From Bradyrhizobium liaoningense (GTDB lineage: Bacteria > Pseudomonadota > Alphaproteobacteria > Rhizobiales > Xanthobacteraceae), in the NCBI RefSeq assembly GCF_018130825.1, contig NZ_JAFCJS010000003.1:124001-188000 (forward strand): a stretch of 64,000 bases of DNA. The letters are read 5' to 3'. The notes beneath the pieces were generated by a model that saw nothing but the letters and a program-made list of their open reading frames with translations, was not told where the DNA came from and ran no database searches. Made by a program: the position numbers and the translations under genes. The stretch's first letter is position 1. The number at the start of each line of letters is the position of its first letter. Of this stretch, positions 1-10,896 are shown piece after piece.

Positions 1-2088
1 CAACTGCGACATCATCTGCTCGAGCGAGCCGCGCATGCCGGAGATCGAGGCAGCCGCATTCTCGCGCTTCTGGTGCGCGCGGTAGCTGGTGACCTGGCGG
101 GCGCGGGCTTCGTTCTCGACCACAGCGAGACGATCGCCGGCTTCCGGCGGACCGTTGAAGCCGAGCACCTCGACCGGTACCGAGGGACCGGCCTCCTGCA
201 CCGTCTCGCCCTGATCCGAGATCAGCGCGCGGACGCGACCCATCTCGGCGCCGGCGACGATGATGTCGCCGACACGGAGCGTGCCGCGCTGGACCAGCAC
301 GGTGGCGACCGGACCACGGCCACGATCGAGCTTGGCTTCGATCACGGTGCCTTCGGCCGGACGCTCCGAATTGGTCTTCAGGTCGAGGATTTCGGCCTGG
401 AGCGCGATCATCTCGAGCAGCTTGTCGAGATTGGTCTTGTTCTTGGCGGACACTTCGACGTCGACGACTTCGCCGCCGAAGGATTCCACCTGCACCTCAT
501 GCTGGAGCAGCTCGGTGCGCACGCGCTCCGGCTTGGCATCGGGCTTGTCGATCTTGTTGATGGCAACGATGATCGGCACGCCTGCCGCCTTGGCGTGATT
601 GATGGCTTCGACCGTCTGCGGCATCACGCCGTCATCGGCCGCGACCACCAGCACGACGATGTCGGTGACCTTGGCGCCGCGGGCGCGCATCGCGGTGAAT
701 GCGGCGTGGCCGGGCGTGTCGATGAAGGTGATCTTCTTGCCGGTTTCGGGCGAGGTCACCTGATAGGCGCCGATATGCTGGGTGATGCCGCCGGCTTCGC
801 CGGAGACCACGTTGGCATGACGGAGCGCATCGAGCAGCGAGGTCTTGCCGTGGTCGACGTGGCCCATCACGGTCACGACAGGCGAACGGGTCTCAGTGTC
901 GGTGGAATCGTCGACCTGGTCGAACAGGCCTTCCTCGACGTCGGAGGCGGCAACGCGCTTGACGGTGTGACCGAGCTCCTCGGCGATCAGCTGCGCGGTG
1001 TCGGCGTCGATCACGTCGGTGATCTTGTGCATCGCGCCCTGCTTCATCAGCATGCGGATGACGTCGACCGCGCGCTCGGCCATGCGGTTGGCGAGTTCCT
1101 GGATGGTAATCGCTTCCGGAATCGTCACCTCGCGGATGAGCTTTTCCTTCGGCTCGTTCGAGGCGTGGCCCTTCAGGCGCTGGGTGCGGCGGCGGAACGA
1201 GGCGATCGAGCGCTCGCGCACCTCGTCGGCATTGAGCGCGGTGACGACGGTGAGGCGACCGCGTTCCTTCTGCGGGCCGGGCTTGTGGGTCGTCTTGGGG
1301 GCTGCCGCAGGACGCACAGCGCCGCCGGGACCGCGGCGGATCTGGCGCGGACCATCGTCCTCGTCCGGTCCGGCTGCGACTGCGGGGGCGCGACCCAGCG
1401 GGCCACCGCCGGCCGGCCGTTGCGTGGTCGTTCCGGGGCGCGCGGTCGTTGTTCCCGGACGTGCCGTCGCGGGGGCGCCGGGACGCGCTGCGGGCGCGCT
1501 GGTGGGACGCGGCGCGGGAGCGGCCGGGGCCGCAGCCGCCGCAGGGCGGGGAGCGGACGGCTGCTCACCTTCGCCAAAGCGCTTCTTGGCCTCGGTCTCG
1601 GCCTTCCGCTTGGCTTCGTCCTCGTGACGATGGCGCTCTTCCTCGGCCTTGCGGCGCGACTCGGCGGCCTCGCGCTCGGCGCGTTCGGCGGCCTCGCGGA
1701 CGGCGCGGCGCTGGGCCTCTTCCTCGGCCTGGCGGCGCTCTTCGACTTCGCGCACCTTGGCATCGGCCAGCGCGCTGGCGCGGGCGGAACGTTCGTCCTC
1801 GGTCAACGTGCGCAGGACCACGCCGGAACCGGCATTGCGCGGCGGGGGCGGCGGAGCAGGGCGCGACGGAGCAGGCGCGGCCGGTGCCGGCTTTGCAGCA
1901 ACCTCAGGCGCGTGCGGCTCGGGGCCGTCACCAATGCGGCGCTTGCCGCGCTTCTCGACCACGACCTGCTTGCTGCGGCCATGGCTGAAGCTCTGGCGCA
2001 CGGTACCCGTTTCGACGCGCGGCTTGAGCGATAGCGTCTTGCTCGGAACGCTCAGCTTCTTGTCGCCAGGGGTCTTGGTATCAACCAT
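1..2088 (-). CDS. infB: Translation initiation factor IF-2 (3' end outside window)
   Basis: IF-2 is the GTPase that places initiator fMet-tRNA on the 30S subunit and promotes subunit joining. About 696 residues are visible from the ATG at 2088; the C-terminal part lies beyond position 1. An Ala/Pro/Arg-rich N-terminal extension with a charged, probably coiled-coil stretch (about 100-190) is followed by the IF2_N segment (about 310-350, [12 protein letters not shown]). The G domain follows, with GHVDHGKT near residue 406, DTPGH near 454 and NKID near 508, then the start of domain II. It is the last visible gene of the rimP-nusA-ylxR-infB operon, the usual bacterial order. The long low-complexity linker is typical of alphaproteobacterial IF-2. 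Confidence 0.97.
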   Translation of the reverse strand, partial: MVDTKTPGDKKLSVPSKTLSLKPRVETGTVRQSFSHGRSKQVVVEKRGKRRIGDGPEPHAPEVAAKPAPAAPAPSRPAPPPPPRNAGSGVVLRTLTEDERSARASALADAKVREVEERRQAEEEAQRRAVREAAERAEREAAESRRKAEEERHRHEDEAKRKAETEAKKRFGEGEQPSAPRPAAAAAPAAPAPRPTSAPAARPGAPATARPGTTTARPGTTTQRPAGGGPLGRAPAVAAGPDEDDGPRQIRRGPGGAVRPAAAPKTTHKPGPQKERGRLTVVTALNADEVRERSIASFRRRTQRLKGHASNEPKEKLIREVTIPEAITIQELANRMAERAVDVIRMLMKQGAMHKITDVIDADTAQLIAEELGHTVKRVAASDVEEGLFDQVDDSTDTETRSPVVTVMGHVDHGKTSLLDALRHANVVSGEAGGITQHIGAYQVTSPETGKKITFIDTPGHAAFTAMRARGAKVTDIVVLVVAADDGVMPQTVEAINHAKAAGVPIIVAINKIDKPDAKPERVRTELLQHEVQVESFGGEVVDVEVSAKNKTNLDKLLEMIALQAEILDLKTNSERPAEGTVIEAKLDRGRGPVATVLVQRGTLRVGDIIVAGAEMGRVRALISDQGETVQEAGPSVPVEVLGFNGPPEAGDRLAVVENEARARQVTSYRAHQKRENAAASISGMRGSLEQMMSQL

Positions 2089-2158
2089 TCAGCAGTCCTA
2101 ATCCTGATTTATCAGTGTTGTGCGTTGCCGCACCGTCAGATCGGTTCGTCGGTATCTC

Positions 2159-2842
2159 TCAGAAATCCTGGCCGTGCTTTTCGGCAGTCTTGTCATCGTC
2201 CGCCATCCGGTATCGGACCAGCATCTGGCTACGTGACAGGAATGACCTGCTCGCCGGGCCCGCGAGCAGCGCAGCATGTATCACATTTGACCGGGTCAGT
2301 GCCAAATCCAATTCTAACGATTTCAGTGCGGTAATGACGGGAATCTGCGGCTTGGCGCCGCGATTTCCGGCATTTTGACGCGCCAGCATGTCCAATTTGC
2401 GGATTCCGTCCGCAGCCCCGTCACTGGCGTGGATCAGGACCTCGGCCGTGCCTTCCCGCAGGGCGCTCTCGACCTTGCCGAAGCCGGCCACGATCTGGCC
2501 CGCCTTGGCAGCGATCCCAAGGGCTTCCGTCACGCTCCTGACGAGGAGCGCCTCGATGTCGGCGGGAAGCGTCTGGGGAACGCGCAGCTCGCGCTTGAAG
2601 GCCTTGCTAAATTGGTGACGCCGCACGGCTTCCGCAACCACCTCGCGCGAGGCGGTGACCCACATGCCGCGTCCGGGCAGCTTGCGCTTGAGATCGGGAA
2701 CTATGTCGCCTTGCGGCGAGACGACGAAACGGATCAGCTCGTCGATCGGCCGGACTTCGCGACTGACCGCGCACATCCGCATGGTCGCGGACCTTTCGGT
2801 CCGCGGTCCATGGTCGAGTTCGGGGTCAGTATCTGCGAGCAT
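2159..2842 (-). CDS. YlxR/DUF448 RNA-binding protein with L7Ae-like C-terminal domain
   Basis: 227 residues. The N-terminal half has the YlxR signature: RMCAVSR near residue 22, then an IVPDL segment followed by LPGRGMWV. YlxR proteins bind RNA; in Bacillus the family member (RnpM) binds RNase P. The C-terminal half (about 95-160) looks like the L7Ae/L30e fold (EALGIAAKAGQIVAGFGKVE), a fusion common in alphaproteobacteria and absent from Firmicutes YlxR. The ATG at 2842 follows an AAGGAG at a slightly long spacing. It lies between nusA (23 bp upstream) and infB (70 bp downstream) and is certainly co-transcribed. The exact role in proteobacteria is not established. Confidence 0.9.
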   Translation of the reverse strand: MLADTDPELDHGPRTERSATMRMCAVSREVRPIDELIRFVVSPQGDIVPDLKRKLPGRGMWVTASREVVAEAVRRHQFSKAFKRELRVPQTLPADIEALLVRSVTEALGIAAKAGQIVAGFGKVESALREGTAEVLIHASDGAADGIRKLDMLARQNAGNRGAKPQIPVITALKSLELDLALTRSNVIHAALLAGPASRSFLSRSQMLVRYRMADDDKTAEKHGQDF

Positions 2843-2865
2843 CCGGGCGACATTCTCCTTAGCCC

Positions 2866-4476
2866 TTAAGCCGGCTGATCTTCGGTCGCTTCAGCCTCTT
2901 CAGCGGGCTTGGCGAGATCGGCCTCGGTGATCCAGCCGGCCTTGACGCGGGCCTGCATGATCATCGCCTCGGCATCGTCACGGGAGATGTCGATACCGTC
3001 GAGCGCACCCGGATATTTGGTCTGCTCGCCGCCTTCCTTGCGCTCGGTCCAGCCGACCAGATCGTCGGTGGCGCAGCCGGCGAGGTCGTCGACGGTCTTG
3101 ATGTCGTTCTCGCCGAACTTCACCAGCATCTTCGAGGTGACGCCGGGCACGTCCTTGAGAGCGTCCTCGACACCGAGCTCCTTGCGCCTCGCCTCGAGCT
3201 CGGCTTCCTGCTGCTCGAGATATTCGCGGGCGCGGTTCTGGAGTTCCTGTGCGGTCTCCTCGTCGAAGCCCTCGATGCCGGCGAGCTCCTTGACGTCCAC
3301 CATCGCGAGCTCCTCGACCGAGGTGAAGCCTTCGGACGCGAGCAGCTGGCCGACCACCTCGTCGACGTTGAGCGATTCCATGAAGACGCGGGTGGAGTTC
3401 TCGAAGTCGGCCTGGCGGCGCTCCGATTCCTCCTGCTCGGTCAGGATGTCGATGTCCCAGCCGGTAAGCTGCGAGGCCAGACGCACGTTCTGGCCGCGGC
3501 GGCCGATCGCCAGCGAGAGCTGGTTGTTGGTGTCGGGGACGACGACCTCGATGCGCTCGCGGTCTTCGTCGATGACGACCTTGGAGACTTCCGCCGGCGC
3601 CAGCGCGTTGACCACGAAGGTCGCGATGTCGGGCGACCAGGGAATGATGTCGATCTTCTCGCCCTGCAGCTCGTTCACCACGGCCTGCACGCGCGAGCCG
3701 CGCATACCGACGCAGGCGCCGACCGGATCCACCGAGGAATCCCGGGAAATCACGCCAATTTTCGCGCGCGAGCCGGGATCGCGGGCGACCGCCTTGATCT
3801 CGACGATGCCGTCATAGATCTCAGGCACTTCCTGCGCGAACAGCTTCGCCATGAACTGCGGATGGGTGCGGGAGAGGAAGATCTGCGGGCCGCGCGTCTC
3901 GCGGCGGACGTCGAAGATGTAGGCGCGGACGCGGTCGCCGTTGCGGAACACTTCGCGCGGCAGCATCTCGTCGCGGCGGATGATGGCTTCACCGCGGCCG
4001 AGATCGACGATCACGCTGCCATATTCGACGCGCTTGACGACGCCGTTGACGATGTCGCCGATGCGATCCTTGAATTCCTGGTACTGCCGGTCGCGCTCGG
4101 CCTCGCGCACCTTCTGCACGATCACCTGCTTGGCCGACTGCGCGGCGATGCGGCCATATTCCAGCGGCGGCAGGGTGTCGGCGATGGTGTCGCCGACCTG
4201 GGCGCCGGGATTGGCGCGCTGCGCATCGACCAGCGAGATCTGGTTGGAGTGATTCTCGACCTTGTCGACGACCAGCATGTGGCGCGACAGCCGCAGCTCG
4301 CCCTTCTTCGGGTCGATCTCGGCATGAACGTCAGTCTCGCTGCCGTAGCGGGCCCGTGCGGCCTTGGCGATGGCGTCCTCCATCGCCGCGATGACGATGC
4401 CGCGGTCGATCGATTTCTCGCGGGCAACGGCATCGGCGATCTGAAGCAATTCAAGTCGATTGGCGCTGACTGCCAT
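2866..4476 (-). CDS. nusA: Transcription termination/antitermination factor NusA
   Basis: 536 residues, full length for a proteobacterial NusA. The order of domains is: N-terminal RNA-polymerase-binding domain (1-125); S1 domain (about 135-200, NGVVKRVEYGSVIVDLG); two KH domains (about 230-350, with GACVGMRGSRVQ and AIGRRGQNVRLASQL); and two C-terminal helix-hairpin-helix repeats (about 375-420 and 435-490) followed by an acidic tail. NusA controls pausing, intrinsic termination and rRNA antitermination. The ATG at 4476 has a GGAG Shine-Dalgarno 8 nt upstream. Only 2 bp separate it from the rimP stop codon, so the two are one operon. Confidence 0.98.
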   Translation of the reverse strand: MAVSANRLELLQIADAVAREKSIDRGIVIAAMEDAIAKAARARYGSETDVHAEIDPKKGELRLSRHMLVVDKVENHSNQISLVDAQRANPGAQVGDTIADTLPPLEYGRIAAQSAKQVIVQKVREAERDRQYQEFKDRIGDIVNGVVKRVEYGSVIVDLGRGEAIIRRDEMLPREVFRNGDRVRAYIFDVRRETRGPQIFLSRTHPQFMAKLFAQEVPEIYDGIVEIKAVARDPGSRAKIGVISRDSSVDPVGACVGMRGSRVQAVVNELQGEKIDIIPWSPDIATFVVNALAPAEVSKVVIDEDRERIEVVVPDTNNQLSLAIGRRGQNVRLASQLTGWDIDILTEQEESERRQADFENSTRVFMESLNVDEVVGQLLASEGFTSVEELAMVDVKELAGIEGFDEETAQELQNRAREYLEQQEAELEARRKELGVEDALKDVPGVTSKMLVKFGENDIKTVDDLAGCATDDLVGWTERKEGGEQTKYPGALDGIDISRDDAEAMIMQARVKAGWITEADLAKPAEEAEATEDQPA

Positions 4477-4478
4477 GG

Positions 4479-5258
<780 letters not shown>

Positions 5259-5292
5259 TTAACGCTTGGGTTAAGGCTTGGTTAAGACTTCA

Positions 5293-5606
<314 letters not shown>

Positions 5607-6689
5607 ATGACCGCTGCCACGTCGCTCATTCCCGGACTGGACGCTATCGTCAAGCGCGGCGACCCCCGCCGTCGCGGCGAGATCGCGCGTGCCATCGCCG
5701 GGCTGTTCTTCCAGGATCCCACGAGGCTCGGTCCCGAGCTCATCGATCTCTTCGACGATCTCTTGATCGATCTCGTCCCGCATGCGGAGCTCACCTCGCG
5801 CGTCGATCTCGCCGAGCGCTTCTCGCGCCTGGACAACGCGCCGCCGCATCTGGTGAACCAGCTCGCGCGCGAAAACGAGATCATGGTGGCGGGACCCGTG
5901 TTGCGCCGCTCGCCCGTGCTCGATGACGCCGCTCTCGTCGAGATCGCGCGGCTGAAGGGACAGGGTCATCTGCTGGCGATGACGGAGCGCCCCGTCCTGC
6001 CGGCCGTCGTCACCGACGTGCTGGTCGAGCGCGGCGATCGCGATGTCGTGCGCCGCGCCGCGGGCAATGCCGGCGCAGTGTTTTCACCGGGCAGCTATTC
6101 CGAGCTGATCAAGCGTTCCGCGCAGGACGGCGTGCTGACGCTCAAGATCGGCCAGCGCAGCGATCTCTCCGGCGAGCACCTGAAACAGCTTCTCGACGGT
6201 ACGCTCGACGTCATCCGCCGCCGTCTCTCCACCGTGGTCAATCCCGTGCGCCAGGTCGAGATCAAGCGTGCGATGGCGGCGATCGAGGAGGCCGCGCTGC
6301 CGCCCGGGCCGCGACGCGATTTCTCCGCGGCGCAGCGCACGGTGCTCACCTTGCATCGCGAGGGCCATCTCGGCGAGAGCGCGCTGCTTGGCTTCGCCAA
6401 GGCGCACAAATACGAGGAATCGATCGCCTCGCTCTCGGCGATGGCCGGCATCCGCATCTCGATCCTCGACCGTCTGATCGCGGGCGACCGCTACGATCCG
6501 ATCCTGATCCTCGGCCGCGTGCTCAATCTCGGCTGGCCTACGGTGCGCGCACTGATCCTGCTCTGGTATGGCCCCAATCGCACACCGGCCGATGCCGACA
6601 TCGAGGCCGCGCGCATGAACTTCACGCGCCTGATGCCGACGACGGCCGAGCGCGTCGTGAATTTCTGGCGCAACCGGCAGACGATCTAG
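5607..6689 (+). CDS. DUF2336 domain-containing protein
   Basis: 360 residues from ATG 5607; a longer frame opens at 5547, but the residues before MTAATSLIPGLDAIV look non-coding. It is all alpha-helical in appearance with repeated short Ala/Leu/Arg helices (DLIDLVPHAELTSRVDLAERFSRL style), like the HEAT-like repeats of DUF2336, a family largely restricted to alphaproteobacteria. No signal peptide or membrane segment is visible. It is the only plus-strand gene in the 22-kb housekeeping block and is convergent with trmB (3-bp gap). Function unknown. Confidence 0.85.
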   Translation: MTAATSLIPGLDAIVKRGDPRRRGEIARAIAGLFFQDPTRLGPELIDLFDDLLIDLVPHAELTSRVDLAERFSRLDNAPPHLVNQLARENEIMVAGPVLRRSPVLDDAALVEIARLKGQGHLLAMTERPVLPAVVTDVLVERGDRDVVRRAAGNAGAVFSPGSYSELIKRSAQDGVLTLKIGQRSDLSGEHLKQLLDGTLDVIRRRLSTVVNPVRQVEIKRAMAAIEEAALPPGPRRDFSAAQRTVLTLHREGHLGESALLGFAKAHKYEESIASLSAMAGIRISILDRLIAGDRYDPILILGRVLNLGWPTVRALILLWYGPNRTPADADIEAARMNFTRLMPTTAERVVNFWRNRQTI

Positions 6690-6692
6690 TTT

Positions 6693-7406
6693 CTAACCGA
6701 CCCGCCTGAACCGCAGATAAGCCGCCTTGCGGCCTTCGCGCGCCGCCTTCCGGCCGTAGCGCGTCATGGTGTAGCCGGGCCATGGCTGCCGGAAATCGTC
6801 GGCGCGCTCCGCGAGCCAGACGAAGTCCGACGAGCGCGCAAGATGCGACAGCGTCCAGGCGCAGTAATCGTCGATGTCGCAGACGAAGCGGAATTCGCCA
6901 CCCGGCTTCAGCACGCGCGCCATCGCTGCGATCGTCCTGTCCTGGACGAAGCGCCGCTTCCAGTGCCGCCGCTTCGGCCAGGGATCCGGATGGATCAGGT
7001 CGATCCGCGACAGCGAAGCCTTCGGCAGCCAGGCCAGCAGCTCGGCGGCGTCGCCGGCGAACAGGCGGATGTTGGCGATGTTCGCAGCTTCGATCTGTGC
7101 GAGGATCTTCGCCATGCCGTTGACGTAAGGCTCGCAGCCGATGAAGCCGGTCGTGGCGAAAGCCTGCGCCTCGGCCGCGAGATGCTCGCCGCCGCCGAAG
7201 CCGATCTCGAGCCGCAGGTCATCAGCCGCGGGATCGAAGATCTCGCTTGCATCGGCCGGCTTCTCGCCCTCGATGTCGAGCGCAAGATGCGGCAGCAGAT
7301 GATCGATCAGCCCGGCCTGGTGCTGCCTGAGCTTGTGGCCCTTGCGGCGCCCGAAGAAGGCGCGCTCGCTGTCGTCGCGATCGGGGTCTGACTTGCGCTC
7401 GCTCAT
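6693..7406 (-). CDS. trmB: tRNA (guanine-N7-)-methyltransferase TrmB
   Basis: 237 residues. TrmB makes m7G46 in the variable loop of tRNA using S-adenosylmethionine. The SAM-binding motif I is LEIGFGGGEHLAAEA (about residue 68) followed by GCEPYVNG. The family signature IHPDPWPKRRHWKRRF is at about 137-152, and the C-terminal FVCDIDDY segment follows. The basic N-terminus (FGRRKGHKLR) is standard. The start overlaps the end of the upstream M20 peptidase gene by 4 bp, indicating translational coupling with an enzyme of unrelated function. Confidence 0.97.
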   Translation of the reverse strand: MSERKSDPDRDDSERAFFGRRKGHKLRQHQAGLIDHLLPHLALDIEGEKPADASEIFDPAADDLRLEIGFGGGEHLAAEAQAFATTGFIGCEPYVNGMAKILAQIEAANIANIRLFAGDAAELLAWLPKASLSRIDLIHPDPWPKRRHWKRRFVQDRTIAAMARVLKPGGEFRFVCDIDDYCAWTLSHLARSSDFVWLAERADDFRQPWPGYTMTRYGRKAAREGRKAAYLRFRRVG

Positions 7407-8530
7407 CGCAGCGTCTGATACAGCCGGTAGAGCAGCCGCGCGCGCGGTTCGAGCGACGAGACATAGAGCTGCTCATAATGGGTGTGCGCGCCCTTGCCGT
7501 CGACGCCGAGCCCGTCGAGCGTGCCGGTGTAGGGCGCGGTGAAATTGCCGTCCGAGCCGCCGCCGGTATAGGTGTCGATCAGCTCGAAGCCGATCTCCGA
7601 GGCGAGCGCCTTGGCGTGCTCGTAGAGCGAGGCGCCTGCATTGCCCTTCTCGTAGGGCGGACGATTGAGCTCGCCCGTGACCGTGACGGTGACGCCCTCC
7701 GTCTTCGATTTCAGCCCGAGGATCTTGCCGACGAATTCGTCCGCGTCGGTGAAGCTCGGAACGCGCAGGTCGATTTCGGCATAGGCCTCTTCCGGCGTCA
7801 CGTTGGGGCGCGTGCCGCCGCGCACCACACCGACATTGACGGTGACGCCGCGCTTGAGGTCGTTCATTCCCTCCAGCGCATGGATGATGTTGGCGAGCTC
7901 GCGGATGGCGCTGCGGCCGTCTTCGGGCCGCGAGCCGGCATGCGCGGGCACGCCCTTGATGAACACCTCGAAGCGTCCGACGCCCTTGCGTCCGGTGACG
8001 ATCTTGCCGCCGTCGCGCGCCGGCTCCGTCACCAGCACGTATTTGGCCTTGCGTCCTTCCTGCTCGATCAATGCGCGCGAGGTGGGGCTGCCGATCTCTT
8101 CGTCGGAGGTGAACATGTGGGTGATGCCGAGCGGCGGACGCTTGCCGTCGGCGCAGAGCGCAGCGAATGCGTGATGGGCGATGTAGGCGCCGCCCTTCAT
8201 GTCGTAGATGCCGGGACCGAACGCGCTGTCGCCCTCGACCTTGAACGGCAGGCGCTCGATGAAGCCGAGGGGGTGCACGGTGTCGAGGTGGCTCAGCACC
8301 AGGATGCCCGGCTGCTCCTGTCCCCATGTCGAGCGGGCCAGAAGATGATCGCCGCAGCCGTCGACGCCGGCGATGCGCTCGAGCGTGACGGGCAGATCGC
8401 GGTGTTGATCCGCGACCAGTGACACGAGTTTGTTGACCTGCTCAGGCGCCTCGGTCGGCGTCTCGATCTCCACCCAGCGCCGGATGCCGTCGAGAATAGT
8501 TTGGGTATCGAACCAGTTGGAGTTCGTCAT
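7403..8530 (-). CDS. M20 family metallopeptidase (CPG2/carboxypeptidase-like)
   Basis: 375 residues from ATG 8530 (MTNSNWFD); an in-frame ATG at 8560 would add ten residues. Zinc-binding motifs of the M20 dinuclear family are visible in order: LSHLDTVHP (His), IYDMKGG (bridging Asp), TSDEEIGSP (catalytic and metal Glu pair), VTEPA (metal ligand) and a C-terminal GAHTHYEQLY. A lid/dimerisation domain with VFIKGVPAHAGSRPEDG lies in the middle. These enzymes are cytosolic or exported amidohydrolases; I see no signal peptide. The substrate cannot be deduced; CPG2-like members cleave C-terminal glutamate from folates. It is coupled to trmB by a 4-bp overlap. Confidence 0.9.
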   Translation of the reverse strand: MTNSNWFDTQTILDGIRRWVEIETPTEAPEQVNKLVSLVADQHRDLPVTLERIAGVDGCGDHLLARSTWGQEQPGILVLSHLDTVHPLGFIERLPFKVEGDSAFGPGIYDMKGGAYIAHHAFAALCADGKRPPLGITHMFTSDEEIGSPTSRALIEQEGRKAKYVLVTEPARDGGKIVTGRKGVGRFEVFIKGVPAHAGSRPEDGRSAIRELANIIHALEGMNDLKRGVTVNVGVVRGGTRPNVTPEEAYAEIDLRVPSFTDADEFVGKILGLKSKTEGVTVTVTGELNRPPYEKGNAGASLYEHAKALASEIGFELIDTYTGGGSDGNFTAPYTGTLDGLGVDGKGAHTHYEQLYVSSLEPRARLLYRLYQTLR

Positions 8531-8647
8531 GGGCGCATCTATGCCTTTGAATCGCATCATCCGGGAGGGCGCGCGTCAACGCGCGGCCGCAAATGACGAC
8601 ATAGGCCAGATTTGGCGCAGCCTCAAATCGGATTGAGCTGGTGCGCC

Positions 8648-9061
8648 TCAGCGCTTGTCGGGGCCTTCGCGGGCCGCGATCTGCTCGACGAGATCGACGA
8701 TCGAGCGGCGCATCTTCGAATCGGTGATTCGGGTGAACGCCTTGGTCAAGGCGAGACCTTCGGAGGTCGCGAGGAAGTCGGAGACGTAGGAGGGCGAAGC
8801 ACCTTCAGCGAAGCCGTCCGGGCCGGCCACACCGCTCGGGCCGCCCTCGAACAGGAACGACACAGGCACCTGGAGAATCTCGGCAATCTGCTGGATGCGG
8901 CTCGCGCCGACCCGGTTCGTGCCCTTCTCGTATTTCTGAATCTGCTGGAACGTCAGGCCCAAAGCTTCACCGAGCTTTTCCTGGCTCATGCCCAACATGA
9001 TGCGGCGCATGCGCACGCGGCTGCCGACATATTTGTCAACAGGGTTGGGCGCTTTCGACAT
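8648..9061 (-). CDS. XRE-family transcriptional regulator
   Basis: 137 residues from ATG 9061, which has a GGAGG 8 nt upstream; a TTG further upstream (9076) opens the frame but overlaps that Shine-Dalgarno. A Cro/C1-type helix-turn-helix covers about residues 12-68 (MRRIMLGMSQEKLGEALG, then FQQIQKYEKGTNRVGASRIQQIAEIL). The C-terminal half is conserved in the alphaproteobacterial family to which Brucella/Agrobacterium lnt-adjacent regulators belong. It follows lnt in the conserved order. Its target is unknown; the 221-bp gap to lnt may hold its promoter. Confidence 0.92.
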   Translation of the reverse strand: MSKAPNPVDKYVGSRVRMRRIMLGMSQEKLGEALGLTFQQIQKYEKGTNRVGASRIQQIAEILQVPVSFLFEGGPSGVAGPDGFAEGASPSYVSDFLATSEGLALTKAFTRITDSKMRRSIVDLVEQIAAREGPDKR

Positions 9062-9282
9062 TTCCTCAGCCTCCAAACACCACCCTCAGCGCAATCGACC
9101 GGAATGCCTCAGGTGCCAGCAGCGTAAAAATCAAACCCTGTTATTGGGAAACATTGCGGAGAAATTTAGCAATGCCCACTGTCTTTCGCGGCGGGTGCAG
9201 AATGAGGAACCCGCCTGCAATCTGTCAACCGTGGGACTACGGTTGTCAAAGGATTCCGGCCGCCTCGGCGACGACGGCGCGA

Positions 9283-10896
9283 TCAGGGGTGCCGTTTGGC
9301 AACACGTCGGCGGACCGCGAGTATCACGCCGAGCGCGACGAGCATGGCTGCGGGCACATCGCCTAGCCGCGCGTAGACGGTCGGCGGTATCGCGGCGGGC
9401 AGGCTTGCATCCAAAATGCCTTCGATGCCGAGACCGAGGCTGGCGACGGTTCGTCCGACCGGATCGATCACCGCGGAGATGCCGGTATTGGCGGAGCGGA
9501 CCAGCGGCAATCCGAGCTCGATCGCGCGCATGCGTGCCTGCTCCAGATGCTGATAGGGACCGGTCGAGATGCCGAACCAGCCGTCATTGGTGAGGTTCAC
9601 GATCCAGCCGGGACGTTCGTTTCGTCCTGCCACCTCACCGGGAAAGATGGCCTCATAGCAGATCAGCGGCAGTGCCGATGGTGCGGTGGGGACCGGCAGT
9701 GCATGCCGCACGCTGCCGGCGATGAAGCCGCCGCGCACACGCGTCAGCTGCTCGAAACCGAGCTTCTCCATCAACTCCTGATAGGGAAGAAACTCGCCGA
9801 ACGGCACGAGGTGCAGCTTGTCGTAGACCGCGAGAACGCTGCCGTCGTGATCGATCACGTAGATCGAATTGTAGGCGCGCGTGATCGGCGTTCCCCGCGG
9901 CAGGTCGGGCGCGCGCACCGACCCCGTGATCAGCACCGTGCCCTTCGGCAACAGATCGGCGATTTGCGCCATCGCGTCGGCTTCGCGGGTCAGGAAGAAC
10001 GGGAAGGCGGATTCCGGCCAGATCAGGATGGTGGCATCGCGCACGCCGGTCGATTGCGGTCCGGAGGCGCGGTCCGACAGCGCGAGGTATTTCTTCATCA
10101 CCTCCGCTTTCGCAGCGTAGTTGAACTTGGCGTCCTGCTGCAGGTTCGGTTGCATCAGGCGCAGCTTGGCGCCAGCGACCATCGTTGTCGGATTGAGCGA
10201 CAGGCGGATCGCGCCGAAGATGCTCATGACAATCAGCAGTGCGATCGCTGCGGCCGGTGCGCGCCACGCCACGCGGCGATCGGGCGTGCGGTCGATCAGA
10301 GCCGCGGGGCTCGCAAAGATCGCAACCGTCAGGAAGGTCATGCCCCACAGGCCGATCAGCGAGGCGGTCTGCGCCAGCGGCAGCGGCTCGGACAGCGCGT
10401 AGCCGAACGCGTTCCAGGGAAAACCGGTCAGCGCATGACCGCGCAGCCATTCGGCGATGGTGAGGCTTGCCGCGAGCGCAAGCACGCGCGTGGCGTTCTT
10501 GGTCCAGAGCAGGCGCGCCAGCGCAAATCCGAGCGCCGTGAAGATGGAGAGATAGGCCGGCAGGCCCAGCACGGCGAACGGCGTCAGCCAGGCGAAGATG
10601 TCGGCCTCGACGAAGAAGGCGTAGCCGATCCAGTAGAGGCCGGGGACGAAATAGCCGAGACCGAACCAGTAGCCGGTCAGCGCCGCGGCGGGGATGCCGC
10701 CATATCGTCCGGCGCCGGTGCCGTCGATCAGCCAGACCAGCACCGGAAAGGTGATGAACAGCACCGGGAAGAGGTTGAACGGCGCCAGCGCCAGCACCGA
10801 CAGCGCGCCGGCGGCCATGGCGATGACGGCGCGCTTCCATCCCCAGGTGAGGATGATGGCAAGCGCGATCTGCCGAAGTCGCTGCAACGGACTCAC
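9283..10896 (-). CDS. lnt: Apolipoprotein N-acyltransferase Lnt
   Basis: 537 residues. Lnt adds the third acyl chain to the N-terminal Cys of outer-membrane lipoproteins in the inner membrane. The N-terminal half contains about six hydrophobic membrane segments; the C-terminal half is the periplasmic nitrilase domain. The catalytic triad is visible: Glu in IWPESAFPF (about 292), Lys in YDKLHLVPFGEF (about 358) and Cys in LICYEAIF (about 413). The GTG start at 10896 overlaps the TGA of the upstream CBS-domain gene as GTGA, so translation is coupled; this pairing is conserved across proteobacteria. Confidence 0.97.
   Translation of the reverse strand: MSPLQRLRQIALAIILTWGWKRAVIAMAAGALSVLALAPFNLFPVLFITFPVLVWLIDGTGAGRYGGIPAAALTGYWFGLGYFVPGLYWIGYAFFVEADIFAWLTPFAVLGLPAYLSIFTALGFALARLLWTKNATRVLALAASLTIAEWLRGHALTGFPWNAFGYALSEPLPLAQTASLIGLWGMTFLTVAIFASPAALIDRTPDRRVAWRAPAAAIALLIVMSIFGAIRLSLNPTTMVAGAKLRLMQPNLQQDAKFNYAAKAEVMKKYLALSDRASGPQSTGVRDATILIWPESAFPFFLTREADAMAQIADLLPKGTVLITGSVRAPDLPRGTPITRAYNSIYVIDHDGSVLAVYDKLHLVPFGEFLPYQELMEKLGFEQLTRVRGGFIAGSVRHALPVPTAPSALPLICYEAIFPGEVAGRNERPGWIVNLTNDGWFGISTGPYQHLEQARMRAIELGLPLVRSANTGISAVIDPVGRTVASLGLGIEGILDASLPAAIPPTVYARLGDVPAAMLVALGVILAVRRRVAKRHP

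Noticed and set aside
73..2034. 653-codon plus-strand open frame across infB
   Set aside because: It is a high-GC antisense shadow: composition is Arg/Gly/Ala low complexity, while the minus strand encodes an unmistakable IF-2 with all G motifs.
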